From Aminobacter sp039907765 (GTDB taxonomy: Bacteria > Pseudomonadota > Alphaproteobacteria > Rhizobiales > Rhizobiaceae), in the NCBI RefSeq assembly GCF_039907765.1, contig NZ_JARDJI010000019.1, positions 1-64,000 of the forward strand: DNA of 64,000 nt. The letters are read 5' to 3'. The notes under the pieces are model-generated. The model saw only the letters and a list, made by a program, of their open reading frames with translations. It searched no databases and had not been told where the DNA came from. The position numbers were made by a program, and so were the translations under genes. Positions within the stretch are counted from its first letter, which is position 1; each line of letters opens with the position of its first letter. This document shows positions 8,315 to 16,795 of the stretch, in pieces.

Positions 8315-9544
8315 ATGAAGCTCGACTTCCCAACCCTCTACCTCGTCATCCTGCTGAACTCGCTGACGCTCACCGTCATCTGGGGGGCGATCGCATTTGT
8401 CCACGCCAACATTTTCGCCGCCAGGCACTGGCTGGGCGCATGCATCCTCACCACCATTGGCGGCGGGCTGCTCGCCATGCAGGGCGACGGCTTCAATCTG
8501 GCACTGGCCGTTGCCGGCAATGCGCTGGTCATCTTCGGTTTCGGCCTGGTCTGGATCGGCGTAAGGAGCTTCCATGGCAGGCCCGGCGGCTGGTGGACGA
8601 GCGCCCTGGTCACACTGATCGCGGTTTTGGTCCTGGCCGTCGTCCGCGACAGTTCCGAGGCGCGCAACGTCGTCTATGCCACCGGGCAGATCGTGCTCGT
8701 GTCATTGGCCGCGGTGCATCTGCTGTTTCGCGAAGAGCGCAGCCTCGGCGCCTGGGTGGCGGCGCTCGCCATGATCGTCGGCATGCTCGGGCAGGGCGCC
8801 GAGGCGGTCATGAACCTGATGCGCATCGCAGGCGTGCTCTCGGACGCTTCCTACTACGATTTCGCCGCCTTCTGCCTGCTGACCATCATCTTCGGCGCGG
8901 TGGTATGGAATTTCGGCTTCGTGCTCCTGGCGATCGATCGGCTGCGCAGCGAACTGGCGGTGCTGGCCGTCGCCGACGAGCTGACCGGCCTCCCCAACCG
9001 CCGCCGCTTCATGGAAGCCGCCGCGGCGGAGGCGTTGCGGGCCGACCGCACCGGCCGGCCGTTCTCGCTGTTGATGCTCGACCTCGACGACTTCAAGTCG
9101 ATCAACGACCGGCGCGGCCATGCTGCCGGCGACGCGGCGCTCGAACATTTCGCCGGAACCGCCGCCGCCCTGATGCCGCCGCAGGCTATGCTGGCCCGCC
9201 TCGGAGGCGACGAATTCTGCGCGCTCCTGCCCGAGACGTCGGCCGGGGAGGCGGAGGCAGTCGCGGGTGCGCTGGTGCAGCGCTTCCGCGCGGCGGCTTT
9301 CGGCTGGAGGGGGGAGGCCGTTCCGCTGACGGTCAGCATCGGGGTCGCCGAGTGGCTTCCGGCCAATGGCACTGCTCTCGCGACCGTCATCGAGGCCGCC
9401 GATGCCGCGCTCTACGAGGCCAAGAAGCGTGGCCGCAACGGGTATGCCGTCTTCCGACCAGTGCCCAAGGTCGCCTCGAACAGCAACCAGGCGGCCGGCC
9501 AGGCCGAGCCCGCGGATGCCGCAAAGCGCCTCATCTGCCAATGA
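8315..9544 (+). CDS. Membrane-bound GGDEF diguanylate cyclase
   Basis: A 409-residue protein. Residues 1-205 contain about seven hydrophobic segments forming an integral membrane sensor. Residues 210-395 form a GGDEF domain with DELTGLPNRRRF, LDLDDFKSIND and intact GGDEF at 297-301. It should make cyclic di-GMP from two GTP at the inner membrane. The inhibitory I-site (RxxD expected at 288-291) reads PPQA, so product inhibition by that route is unlikely. There is no EAL domain. ATG at 8315 gives a clean hydrophobic start. The gene ends in convergent overlap with tdk (14 bp). Confidence 0.93.
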   Translation: MKLDFPTLYLVILLNSLTLTVIWGAIAFVHANIFAARHWLGACILTTIGGGLLAMQGDGFNLALAVAGNALVIFGFGLVWIGVRSFHGRPGGWWTSALVTLIAVLVLAVVRDSSEARNVVYATGQIVLVSLAAVHLLFREERSLGAWVAALAMIVGMLGQGAEAVMNLMRIAGVLSDASYYDFAAFCLLTIIFGAVVWNFGFVLLAIDRLRSELAVLAVADELTGLPNRRRFMEAAAAEALRADRTGRPFSLLMLDLDDFKSINDRRGHAAGDAALEHFAGTAAALMPPQAMLARLGGDEFCALLPETSAGEAEAVAGALVQRFRAAAFGWRGEAVPLTVSIGVAEWLPANGTALATVIEAADAALYEAKKRGRNGYAVFRPVPKVASNSNQAAGQAEPADAAKRLICQ

Positions 9545-10142
9545 AGCCGACGAGGTCGTCGGGCTGGGCCCGGCCCATCTCCTCTTCCCAGTGCCTCCGG
9601 CACAGAGACACGTAGACGTCCTTGCCGATCGCCACCTGTTCGCCCTGCTTGGCCACCTTGCCGTCGGGTCCGAGCCGCACGACCATGGTGGCCTTGCGGC
9701 CGCAGCGGCAGATGGTGCGCACTTCGCGCAGGTCGTCGGCGATGGCGAGCAGCGCCCGCGAGCCGGAAAACAGGTTGCCCTGGAAGTCGGTGCGCAGGCC
9801 GTAGCACATCACCGGGATGCCGAGCCGGTCGGCGACCCGCGCCAGCTGCCACACCTGCTCTTCTTCCAGGAACTGCGCCTCGTCGACGAAGACGCAGTGC
9901 ACCGTCGCATGGTCGTGGTGTTCGGCGATTCGGGCATAGAGGTCGTCGCCGTCGCGGAACATCCCGGCTCCCGCCTCCAGCCCGATGCGCGACGAAATGT
10001 AACCCGTGTCGCCCTTGCGGTAGTGGCCGGCCACGAACAGCATCGTGTTCATGCCGCGCTCGCGGTAGTTGTAGGACGCCTGCAGGAGCATCGTCGTCTT
10101 GCCGGCATTCATGGTCGCGTAGTGGAAGTAGAGCTTGGCCAT
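9531..10142 (-). CDS. tdk: Thymidine kinase
   Basis: A 203-residue type II thymidine kinase. The P-loop is in FHYATMNAGKTT at about 6-17 and the Walker B motif is VFVDEAQF near 89-96. The zinc ribbon uses CRCG and CRRHW near the C-terminus. It phosphorylates thymidine to dTMP in the salvage pathway. Length fits the bacterial family. The stop codon lies inside the end of the convergent diguanylate cyclase gene. It is transcribed alone and divergently from choX. Confidence 0.95.
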   Translation of the reverse strand: MAKLYFHYATMNAGKTTMLLQASYNYRERGMNTMLFVAGHYRKGDTGYISSRIGLEAGAGMFRDGDDLYARIAEHHDHATVHCVFVDEAQFLEEEQVWQLARVADRLGIPVMCYGLRTDFQGNLFSGSRALLAIADDLREVRTICRCGRKATMVVRLGPDGKVAKQGEQVAIGKDVYVSLCRRHWEEEMGRAQPDDLVGFIGR

Positions 10143-10353
10143 GGCGTCCTTCTATGCCGAACCTTCCCGACGCGGGGAGGGAAGACTTTCTCCGTCCACC
10201 GCAAAAAACCGGATTCATGTCGCGGATGGCACAGCCGGCGGCGTCTGTCGTTGGGTCATGTCACTTGAATCCAAAGAAAAATGGTGTTTGGCTCGCGACC
10301 AAGACCAACAACCATACGCGTCGCCAACTATAATACCGATTGGGAGATTCTAC

Positions 10354-11289
10354 ATGTTGCGCATCAAATCACTCGCCGCCGCGATCGGCGTGTCGGCGGT
10401 TCTTGTTTCGGGTGTCGCCTTCGCCGGCGATGCGGAAAGCTGCAAGGTCGTGCGTCTGTCGGACGTCGGCTGGACCGACATCCAGGCCACGACTGGCGTG
10501 GCCTCGGTACTGCTCACCGCGCTCGGCTACGAGCCGCAGGTGATCCAGCTGTCCGTGCCCGTCACCTACGCCTCGCTCAAGAACAACGATCTCGACGTCT
10601 TCCTCGGCAACTGGATGCCGTCGATGACCAACGACATCAAGGACTACACTGCCGAAGGCTCGGTCGAGACCATCAGCCAGAACCTCGAAGGCGCCGGTTA
10701 CGGCCTCGTCGTGCCGACCTACGTCGCCGAAGGCGGCGTCAAGACGCTCACCGACCTCGGCAAGTTCAAGGACAAGTTCGACGGCAAGATCTACGGCATC
10801 GAGGCCGGCAACGACGGCAACCGCATCATCCTCGACATGATCTCGAAGACCGAGAACAACCTCGGCGGCTTCGAACTGGTCGAATCTTCCGAGGCCGGCA
10901 TGCTGACCCAGGCCGAGCAGGCGATGAAGGACAACCAGTGGATCGTCTTCCTCGGCTGGACGCCGCATCCGGTCATGGGCGAGATGAAGATCACCTATCT
11001 CGACGGCATGGGCGACAGCGGCTTCGGCGCGGCCACCGTGCACACCAACGTGCGCAAGGGCTACCTGCAGGAGTGCCCGAACGTCGGCAAGTTCATCTCC
11101 AACTTGAAGTTCGACCTGTCCATGGAAAACACCATGATGGATGCGATCCTCAAGGGCGGAAATGCCAATGACGTCGCCAAGGACTGGCTGAAGGCCAATC
11201 CGGACGCAGCGACCAAGTGGCTGGACGGCGTCACCACCTTCGACGGCGGCGACGCTGCTGCCGCGGTGAAGACGGCTCTGGGAAGCTGA
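10354..11289 (+). CDS. choX: Choline-binding periplasmic protein of the choline ABC importer
   Basis: A 311-residue OpuAC-type binding protein with a signal peptide ending near AFAGDAES (about residue 24). The aromatic box known from Sinorhizobium ChoX appears to be complete: W40, W87, Y116 and W202, each offset by three from the published positions as I recall them. It delivers choline to the ChoWV membrane complex. ATG at 10354 follows GGGAG in the preceding 10 bases; upstream in-frame starts lack a signal peptide. choW and choV follow, separated by a terminator-like hairpin that probably gives choX higher expression. Confidence 0.94.
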   Translation: MLRIKSLAAAIGVSAVLVSGVAFAGDAESCKVVRLSDVGWTDIQATTGVASVLLTALGYEPQVIQLSVPVTYASLKNNDLDVFLGNWMPSMTNDIKDYTAEGSVETISQNLEGAGYGLVVPTYVAEGGVKTLTDLGKFKDKFDGKIYGIEAGNDGNRIILDMISKTENNLGGFELVESSEAGMLTQAEQAMKDNQWIVFLGWTPHPVMGEMKITYLDGMGDSGFGAATVHTNVRKGYLQECPNVGKFISNLKFDLSMENTMMDAILKGGNANDVAKDWLKANPDAATKWLDGVTTFDGGDAAAAVKTALGS

Positions 11290-11321
11290 TCCGGCATCTT
11301 GCCGACCAAGTGAAGCGATTG

Positions 11322-11354
11322 AGGGCAGCAATGCGAGAAATGGCTGCCCTTTTT
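11322..11354 (+). terminator. Terminator-like hairpin between choX and choW
   Basis: AGGGCAGC and GCTGCCCT pair across a 13-nt loop, followed by a T run. It lies 33 bp after the choX stop and 60 bp before choW. It probably works as a partial terminator that leaves the binding-protein mRNA in excess over the permease mRNA, as is common in ABC importer operons. Confidence 0.8.
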
Positions 11355-11416
11355 CGTATCTTTGATCGACGGGTGAGCGCCGGTGGCGACCGGCCGCCGA
11401 AAAGGAGAGGGGAGAG

Positions 11417-12271
11417 ATGGATCCTATTTCGCAATTTCTGGCCGCCTACAAGATTCCGATCGGGGCCTGGGGCAAGGCCTTCTTCACCTTCCTGACGGAC
11501 AACTTCAACGCCATCCTGCGTGGCTTCTCCAACGGCCTCAACTTCCTGCTCGACGGACTGGTCGACACGTTGCTCCTGCTGCCGCCGGTACTTGTCGCCG
11601 TGCTCATTGCCGGGCTGGCATGGTACCTGCAGCGCTCGCGCGCGCTGGCCGTCGGCGTGCTGCTCGGCCTGCTCTTCATCATCAACCAGGGCCTGTGGAA
11701 GCAGACCGTCGAGACTTTGGTGCTCGTGGTCGCCGCCTCCGCCGCGTCGATGGCCATCGGCGTGCCGCTCGGCATCTGGGCCGCGCACAACCCCAAGGTC
11801 TACCGCGTGCTCCTGCCGGTGCTCGACCTGATGCAGACGCTGCCGACCTTCGTCTATCTCATACCGGTGCTCACCCTGTTCGGCCTCGGCAACGCGCCGG
11901 GCCTCATCGTCACCATCATCTTCGTCATCCCTACCGCGGTGCGCCTCACCCATCTCGGCGTCGTCTCGGTGCCGACATCGATCATCGAGGCCGGCCAGGC
12001 CTTCGGCGCCACCAAGCGCCAGCTTCTGTGGAAGGTCGAGCTGCCGGCCGCACTCCCCACCATCATGGCCGGGCTCACCCAGTGCATCATGCTGTCGCTG
12101 TCGATGGTGGTGTTCGCCGCCCTCATCGGCGCCGGCGGCCTCGGCACCGAAATCAACCGCGCGCTCGGATCGCGCAGGATCGACCTCGGGCTCGAGGCGG
12201 GCCTGGCCATCGTGGTGCTCGCCATCGTGCTCGACCGCATGACCCGCATCGGCGTGGGAGGCAAGAAATGA
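11417..12271 (+). CDS. choW: Choline ABC importer permease
   Basis: A 284-residue inner-membrane permease of the OpuAB/ProW type with about six to seven hydrophobic segments, and the coupling-loop motif around EAGQAFGATKRQLLWKVELP near residues 192-212. It forms the membrane channel for choline taken from ChoX. ATG follows a very strong AAGGAGAGGGGAG ribosome site. The stop overlaps the choV start (ATGA), so the two are translationally coupled. Confidence 0.93.
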   Translation: MDPISQFLAAYKIPIGAWGKAFFTFLTDNFNAILRGFSNGLNFLLDGLVDTLLLLPPVLVAVLIAGLAWYLQRSRALAVGVLLGLLFIINQGLWKQTVETLVLVVAASAASMAIGVPLGIWAAHNPKVYRVLLPVLDLMQTLPTFVYLIPVLTLFGLGNAPGLIVTIIFVIPTAVRLTHLGVVSVPTSIIEAGQAFGATKRQLLWKVELPAALPTIMAGLTQCIMLSLSMVVFAALIGAGGLGTEINRALGSRRIDLGLEAGLAIVVLAIVLDRMTRIGVGGKK

Positions 12272-13449
12272 CCGTTGCCGTCGATTTCAAGAATGTCGAC
12301 ATCGTTTTCGGCTCCGATGCCGCCGCCTCGCTCGCCATGATCGATGCCGGCGCAAGCCGCGCCGAGATTCTGGAGAAGACCGGAAACGTGCTCGGCTGCG
12401 CCGGCGCCAATCTCACCGTCAACGAGGGCGAGATATCGGTGCTGATGGGCCTGTCGGGCTCCGGCAAGTCCACGCTGCTCAGGGCGGTCAACCGCCTCAA
12501 CATCGTCTCGCGCGGCCAGGTCATGGTCAAGGACGGCGACAAGATGGTCGACGTGGTCAGCTGTAACGAGGCGACGCTCCGCCGGCTGCGCCAGCACCAG
12601 GTGGCCATGGTGTTCCAGCAGTTTGGGCTCCTGCCCTGGCGCACGGTCGAGGAGAATGTCGGCTTCGGCCTCGAACTCGCCGGCATGCCGGAGGCCGAGC
12701 GCAAGGCGCGCGTCGGCAAGCAGCTCGATCTGGTCAACCTGACGCCGTGGGCGAAGAAATATGCGCACGAGCTGTCGGGCGGCATGCAGCAGCGTGTCGG
12801 CCTCGCCCGCGCCTTCGCCACCGAGGCGCCGATCCTGCTCATGGACGAGCCGTTCTCGGCGCTCGACCCGCTGATCCGCACCAAGCTGCAGGACGAGCTG
12901 CTGCTGCTGCAGAAGAAGCTCAAGAAGACCATCATCTTCGTCAGCCACGATCTCGAGGAGGCGCTCAAGATCGGCAGCCACATCACCATCATGGAGGGCG
13001 GCCGCATCGTCCAGACCGGCGCGCCCGAGGACATCGTGCTGCGTCCGGCCAATGACTATGTCCGCGACTTCATCGCCAACGTGAACCCGCTCTCGGTGCT
13101 GACCGCCTGGAACGTCATGCGCGACCGCCGCGACCTCGAGGATGCCGGCGACGGCTGGCTGTGGCTCGACCGGCGCAAGACGACGCGCTTCAAGATCGAC
13201 GGGCAGGGGATGGTGACGGCGGCGGAACGCAACGGCAAGCCGGCCATCTGGGTTTCCTGCGACGAGATCGACGGCCAGCCCGAGGACGTGGCGCAGGTGT
13301 TCTGGGCCAAGCCCGGCACCTCGCTCAAGCTGGTCATGCTCGCCATGCACCGCTCGCAGACCTCGCCGGTGGCACTCTTCGACGACCAGTCGCGCTTCGT
13401 CGGCGCCATCGGCGTCCGCGACGTCTTGAGCGCGGTGCTCAGGCGCTAG
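12268..13449 (+). CDS. choV: Choline ABC importer ATP-binding protein
   Basis: A 393-residue ATPase with Walker A GLSGSGKST, signature LSGGMQQRVGLARA, Walker B ILLMDEPFSALDP and switch His in FVSHDLEEAL. After the nucleotide-binding domain (about residue 280) comes a C-terminal extension of roughly 110 residues, the place of CBS-type domains in OpuAA/ProV relatives, though the repeats are not obvious here. ATG at 12268 overlaps the choW stop. It powers choline uptake for glycine betaine synthesis or catabolism. Confidence 0.93.
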   Translation: MTVAVDFKNVDIVFGSDAAASLAMIDAGASRAEILEKTGNVLGCAGANLTVNEGEISVLMGLSGSGKSTLLRAVNRLNIVSRGQVMVKDGDKMVDVVSCNEATLRRLRQHQVAMVFQQFGLLPWRTVEENVGFGLELAGMPEAERKARVGKQLDLVNLTPWAKKYAHELSGGMQQRVGLARAFATEAPILLMDEPFSALDPLIRTKLQDELLLLQKKLKKTIIFVSHDLEEALKIGSHITIMEGGRIVQTGAPEDIVLRPANDYVRDFIANVNPLSVLTAWNVMRDRRDLEDAGDGWLWLDRRKTTRFKIDGQGMVTAAERNGKPAIWVSCDEIDGQPEDVAQVFWAKPGTSLKLVMLAMHRSQTSPVALFDDQSRFVGAIGVRDVLSAVLRR

Positions 13450-13562
13450 TCTGGACATCGCGACGACCGGTCCGCCCGAACCCAGGCGGGCGGCCGGTCA
13501 AATCGTCGTGACCTCGACGCATTGCGCATGATTCCGACATGCGGCCGGGCTAATCCGGCGGC

Positions 13563-14612
13563 ATGAATCGCCGTCATTTCCTCGCCCTTGCGGGCATGCT
13601 TCCTTTCGCGCCTCCGGCGTTCTCCCAGCAGCAGGCACCGTCATCCACGCCGCGGCCGCTGCCGACCTTGCTCGACGAGGCGGCAAGGCTGGAAAACCTC
13701 AAGGCGGTCATCGTCGCCCGCGGCGGCGAGGTGCTGGCCGAACGCGGCTATCGCGGCAACTCGCCGGATACGTCCACCAACATCAAGTCTGCGTCCAAGA
13801 CGGTGGTGTCGCTGCTGGTCGGCATCGCCATCGACCGCAAGGTCCTCGACGGCGTCGACGAGAGGATCGCGCCGATCCTCGCCCGCGACCTGCCGGAGAA
13901 GCCCGATCCGCGCCTCGGCCGGATCACCGTCGGCAACCTCCTGTCGATGCAGGCCGGGCTCGACCGCACGTCGGGTCCCAACTACGGCCGCTGGGTCTCC
14001 AGCCACAACTGGGTCCGCTTCGTGCTGGCCCAGCCCTTCGTCGACGAGCCGGGCGGCGGCATGCTCTATTCCACCGGCTCCTCGCACCTGCTCTCGGCCA
14101 TCCTCACCCGCAAGACGGGCCGCCCGACGCTCGAGCTCGCCCGCGACTGGCTGGCGCCGCTCAAGGGGTTCCGCATCGGCGGCTGGGACCGCGACCCGCA
14201 GGGCATCTATCTCGGCGGTAACCAGATGGCCATGAGCACCCGCTCGCTGCTGGCCTTCGGCGAGCTCTACCGCAACGGCGGCACCACGCCGGAGGGCGGC
14301 CGGATCGTCTCGCCCGGATGGATCGAGGCGTCCTGGATGCCGCGCACCACCTCGGTCTTCAACGGCGACGGCTATGGCTACGGATGGTTCCTACGCCGCA
14401 TCGGCGGCGAGGAGGTGCGCTATGCCTGGGGCTACGGCGGCCAGATGCTCTATATCGTGCCGTCGCTCGGCCTCACCGTCGCAATGACCTCCGACGACGG
14501 CAATCCGTCGGCGCAGTCCGGCTATCGCGACCAGCTGCACGACCTCCTGGCCAACGTCGTTGCCTCCGTGCGGGATGGCGGCGGCGTGCCGCCCGCCGCG
14601 CGCGACGGCTGA
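13563..14612 (+). CDS. Exported serine hydrolase, beta-lactamase/class C esterase family
   Basis: A 349-residue protein starting with a Tat-like signal (NRRHFLALAG, then a hydrophobic stretch to about residue 21). The penicillin-binding-protein fold shows SASK at 76-79 as the SxxK nucleophile motif and a YST triad in place of YxN near residue 165. Such proteins act as esterases, peptidases or beta-lactam hydrolases in the periplasm; the substrate cannot be read from sequence. It is a single gene 113 bp after choV. The second motif having Thr instead of Asn argues for an esterase or carboxypeptidase rather than a true AmpC. Confidence 0.85.
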   Translation: MNRRHFLALAGMLPFAPPAFSQQQAPSSTPRPLPTLLDEAARLENLKAVIVARGGEVLAERGYRGNSPDTSTNIKSASKTVVSLLVGIAIDRKVLDGVDERIAPILARDLPEKPDPRLGRITVGNLLSMQAGLDRTSGPNYGRWVSSHNWVRFVLAQPFVDEPGGGMLYSTGSSHLLSAILTRKTGRPTLELARDWLAPLKGFRIGGWDRDPQGIYLGGNQMAMSTRSLLAFGELYRNGGTTPEGGRIVSPGWIEASWMPRTTSVFNGDGYGYGWFLRRIGGEEVRYAWGYGGQMLYIVPSLGLTVAMTSDDGNPSAQSGYRDQLHDLLANVVASVRDGGGVPPAARDG

Positions 14613-14652
14613 CGGGCCGGCCGCGCCGCCTCTCGATGCCCCCGGGCCGCTA

Positions 14653-14754
14653 GCGCAATTCCAGGAAAAGTGCGCAGCGGTTTTCCGTTCGGAATTGCGC
14701 AAAAACAAAGAGATAGAGCGTTTTCCGCGATTCGAAGAAAAGCGGAAATGCTCT
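14653..14754. repeat. Rhizobial intergenic palindrome pair
   Basis: Two adjacent imperfect palindromes: GCGCAATTCC..GGAATTGCGC (14653-14700) and AGAGCGTTTTCCGC..GCGGAAATGCTCT (14715-14754). The second motif is a common extragenic element in Mesorhizobium-like genomes. It lies between two convergent genes and could serve both as a transcription stop. Confidence 0.75.
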
Positions 14755-15256
14755 AAGGCTCGCCGAGCGCCGCATCCAGGAGGTCGGCATAGGGCCGGAC
14801 CATGTCGAGATACTGCCGGCCTTGCTGGCGCAGCGCCCGCGTCTCGGCCCGTTCCTCCTCGAACATTTCCCGCATCGCCGCCTTCTGTTCGGCCGTCAGC
14901 GTCGAGCTGGCCTCGAGCCTCGCCTCGATGTCGGCAAAGCGGCCCTCGAACTCAGCCTCCGGGATGGTCGCCAGATAGCCGCTGAACGTGGCGTCCAGCG
15001 CCTCCTTCCAGCTCTCGCGGCTGAAACCGGCCTTCTCGATGCGACCCTCGCTGTCCTGGTCGCGGTCGAACCATTCGTCGGCCGCCCCCTCGTCATAGGC
15101 GAGGCTGCCCAGTTCCGGCTGCAGTTCGCCGAGCAGCCGGGTCACCGCGCCGGCCTCTTCCTCTGTCAGGGCCGCGGCCGGCGAAACCAGGGCACCGAAG
15201 GCCAGGACTGCCGCAAATAGTCCGGCTGCGAGCCGGCATCCTGCCGCGACCGTCAT
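14753..15256 (-). CDS. Small exported protein of unknown function
   Basis: A 167-residue protein with a clear signal peptide (hydrophobic core near residues 8-24, cleavage likely after SPAAA around residue 29). The mature part is acidic and helical. It contains DRDQDSEGRI, reminiscent of an EF-hand loop but with irregular spacing, so calcium binding is doubtful. ATG at 15254-15256 overlaps the stop of the upstream lipoprotein gene by four bases, so the two genes are translationally coupled. Its stop codon falls at the edge of the palindromic repeat. Confidence 0.75.
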   Translation of the reverse strand: MTVAAGCRLAAGLFAAVLAFGALVSPAAALTEEEAGAVTRLLGELQPELGSLAYDEGAADEWFDRDQDSEGRIEKAGFSRESWKEALDATFSGYLATIPEAEFEGRFADIEARLEASSTLTAEQKAAMREMFEEERAETRALRQQGRQYLDMVRPYADLLDAALGEP

Positions 15257-15609
15257 CCCATGCACTCCGCCTGCATCGCTTTGTCGGCGTCGCCCTGCGC
15301 CTTGGCCTGCACCAGCGAACCGCCGACCGAGGCGGCCTGCGCGGCGATCGCCCCGCCACGGCCGCCGAAGCCCCCGAAGCCGCCGACCATCGACAGGGCG
15401 CCGCCAAGCATCGCGGCATTCGTCTGCGCCTGGGTCGCCTTGCGCATGGCTTCCTCGCAATTTGCGGCGGCTGTCTGCCGTGTCGTCGCCGGCGCCTTCG
15501 CGCTCGTCCTTGACGACGCCTTGGCCGCCTGGCCGGGGCTGGAAGTCGTCGCAGTCTGGGTGCACGCGGCGGCGAGGCCGCAAAGAATCAACAGGATTGT
15601 CCGTTTCAT
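15253..15609 (-). CDS. Small lipoprotein with a Gly/Ala-rich segment
   Basis: A 118-residue protein with a lipoprotein signal MKRTILLILCGLAAAC (lipobox LAAAC). A Ser/Thr/Ala-rich linker follows, then a segment rich in Gly and Ala (MLGGALSMVGGFGGFGGRGG near 70-90) that may insert in or lie on a membrane. Two later Cys residues (NCEEA and AECMG) could form a disulfide. It is coupled to the exported protein gene downstream by an ATGA overlap. Function unknown. Confidence 0.75.
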   Translation of the reverse strand: MKRTILLILCGLAAACTQTATTSSPGQAAKASSRTSAKAPATTRQTAAANCEEAMRKATQAQTNAAMLGGALSMVGGFGGFGGRGGAIAAQAASVGGSLVQAKAQGDADKAMQAECMG

Positions 15610-15659
15610 GCTTCGCTCTCGATTTGAATGAAGGTTGGCCGCGCCGGACAGGAACGCGT

Positions 15660-15689
15660 GGACCGCCGGCTCTGCCCAGCCGGCGGTCC
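15660..15689. terminator. GC-rich perfect hairpin
   Basis: GGACCGCCGGCT and AGCCGGCGGTCC pair perfectly over a 6-nt loop. It lies in the 229-bp gap between the AraC regulator gene and the lipoprotein gene, both minus strand. There is no T run on the minus strand, so it may be a weak terminator or an mRNA-stabilising hairpin. The rest of the gap shows nothing clear. Confidence 0.5.
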
Positions 15690-15838
15690 GTTCGTGGCGA
15701 TCTCGGTCATCGTCTTGCGGGAGCCCCCCCGTCGATCCCATGCACCGGTCCGCCACGCCGCCGCTCTACGACGGGCGGGCCAAGGCCGTCTTGGCCGAGG
15801 ACGAACGGATGCGGACTGGGGCGAACCCGCGGCGGAAT

Positions 15839-16795
15839 TTACTGCCGGCCGAGCGCGGCCGCACGGACGTCCCTGGGCGTCGCGCCGAAGCGCCGGCGGA
15901 AGACGCGGTTGAAATGGGACAGGTCGCCGAAGCCGGCGTCGAAGGCGATCGCCGAGACGGTCGCCGTTCGGGGGCTGGAGCCTTGCAACGCCTTCAGCGC
16001 GAGGTCGAGGCGCGAATCGCGGAGGAACTCGGAAAAGGTCAGCCCCTCCTGGCCGAACAGGCGCTGGATGTAGCGCGGGGTCACCCCCTGGCGCCGGGCA
16101 ACGCCCGCAATCCCGAGCGCTGGGTCGGTCAAATGGCGCAGGATGTCGGTCTTCACCAGTTCGAGCCGTGCGCCGGCCAGGCTCGGCCGTGCCTGCTCGG
16201 CAGCGGCGGCGCTGCCGCCCTGCAGGGCCAGTGCCGCGAGGTCGTAGAGATGGTTGCCCGCCAGCCGGCGCCCGGCCTCGCCGTCCGGAGCGGCCGCGCG
16301 CAACAGATCGGCGTAGCCCGACAGCAGGGCGGCACCCGCCGCACCCGAGGAGATGTGGTGAAAGGCCTGCATGCGTACGCGCGGGGCCAGGGTCGCAAGC
16401 CGTGCCTCGTCGAGCGAGACGACCTTGAGCAGCGTCGCGGGCAGGGCGAAGGCCATGGGCGTGGCCTCGTTGACGAGGGTGATGTCGCCGGCCCGGATGA
16501 CGAGCGGGCTCCTGCCCTCGATCGCCACCTCGTAGTCCGAGGTGTGGATGGTCATGAGATAGTCCTGCCGGCCGTCGACAGCCAGCAGGTCCCTGGGGCG
16601 CTCGCCGGCAACCGCCGAATAGCAGGCGGTGCCCACCGTCGTGCGCGAATCGAGGAAATAGGCCGCGAGGTCGAAGGTGAAGGTCTCGCTGTCCATCGGC
16701 CTGAAGCGCAGTCCGGCGACATGGCGGGCGACGAAGTCGTGCAGATAGGGCAGGCGGTCGCGTGCCGGGACGTCGCGTGTCGACAGGCGCTGCAT
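15839..16795 (-). CDS. AraC family transcriptional regulator
   Basis: A 318-residue regulator. The N-terminal part (about 20-190) matches the ligand-sensing AraC-binding-like domain seen in FeaR/NphR-type regulators. The C-terminal 100 residues carry the double helix-turn-helix: IAGVARRQGVTPRYIQRLF and VSAIAFDAGFGDLSHFNRVF. I chose ATG at 16793-16795 because the usual family start follows it; a GTG 33 bp upstream is possible. No target operon sits next to it, and the neighbours are small exported proteins, so its effector is unknown. Confidence 0.88.
   Translation of the reverse strand: MQRLSTRDVPARDRLPYLHDFVARHVAGLRFRPMDSETFTFDLAAYFLDSRTTVGTACYSAVAGERPRDLLAVDGRQDYLMTIHTSDYEVAIEGRSPLVIRAGDITLVNEATPMAFALPATLLKVVSLDEARLATLAPRVRMQAFHHISSGAAGAALLSGYADLLRAAAPDGEAGRRLAGNHLYDLAALALQGGSAAAAEQARPSLAGARLELVKTDILRHLTDPALGIAGVARRQGVTPRYIQRLFGQEGLTFSEFLRDSRLDLALKALQGSSPRTATVSAIAFDAGFGDLSHFNRVFRRRFGATPRDVRAAALGRQ

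Noticed and set aside
10143..10353. Riboswitch upstream of choX
   Set aside because: No conserved riboswitch core was recognised; only a ribosome site and an AT-rich promoter-like stretch are visible.
14990..15080. EF-hand in the 167-residue exported protein
   Set aside because: DRDQDSEGRI has two extra residues before Gly compared with a canonical loop, so calcium binding is not supported.
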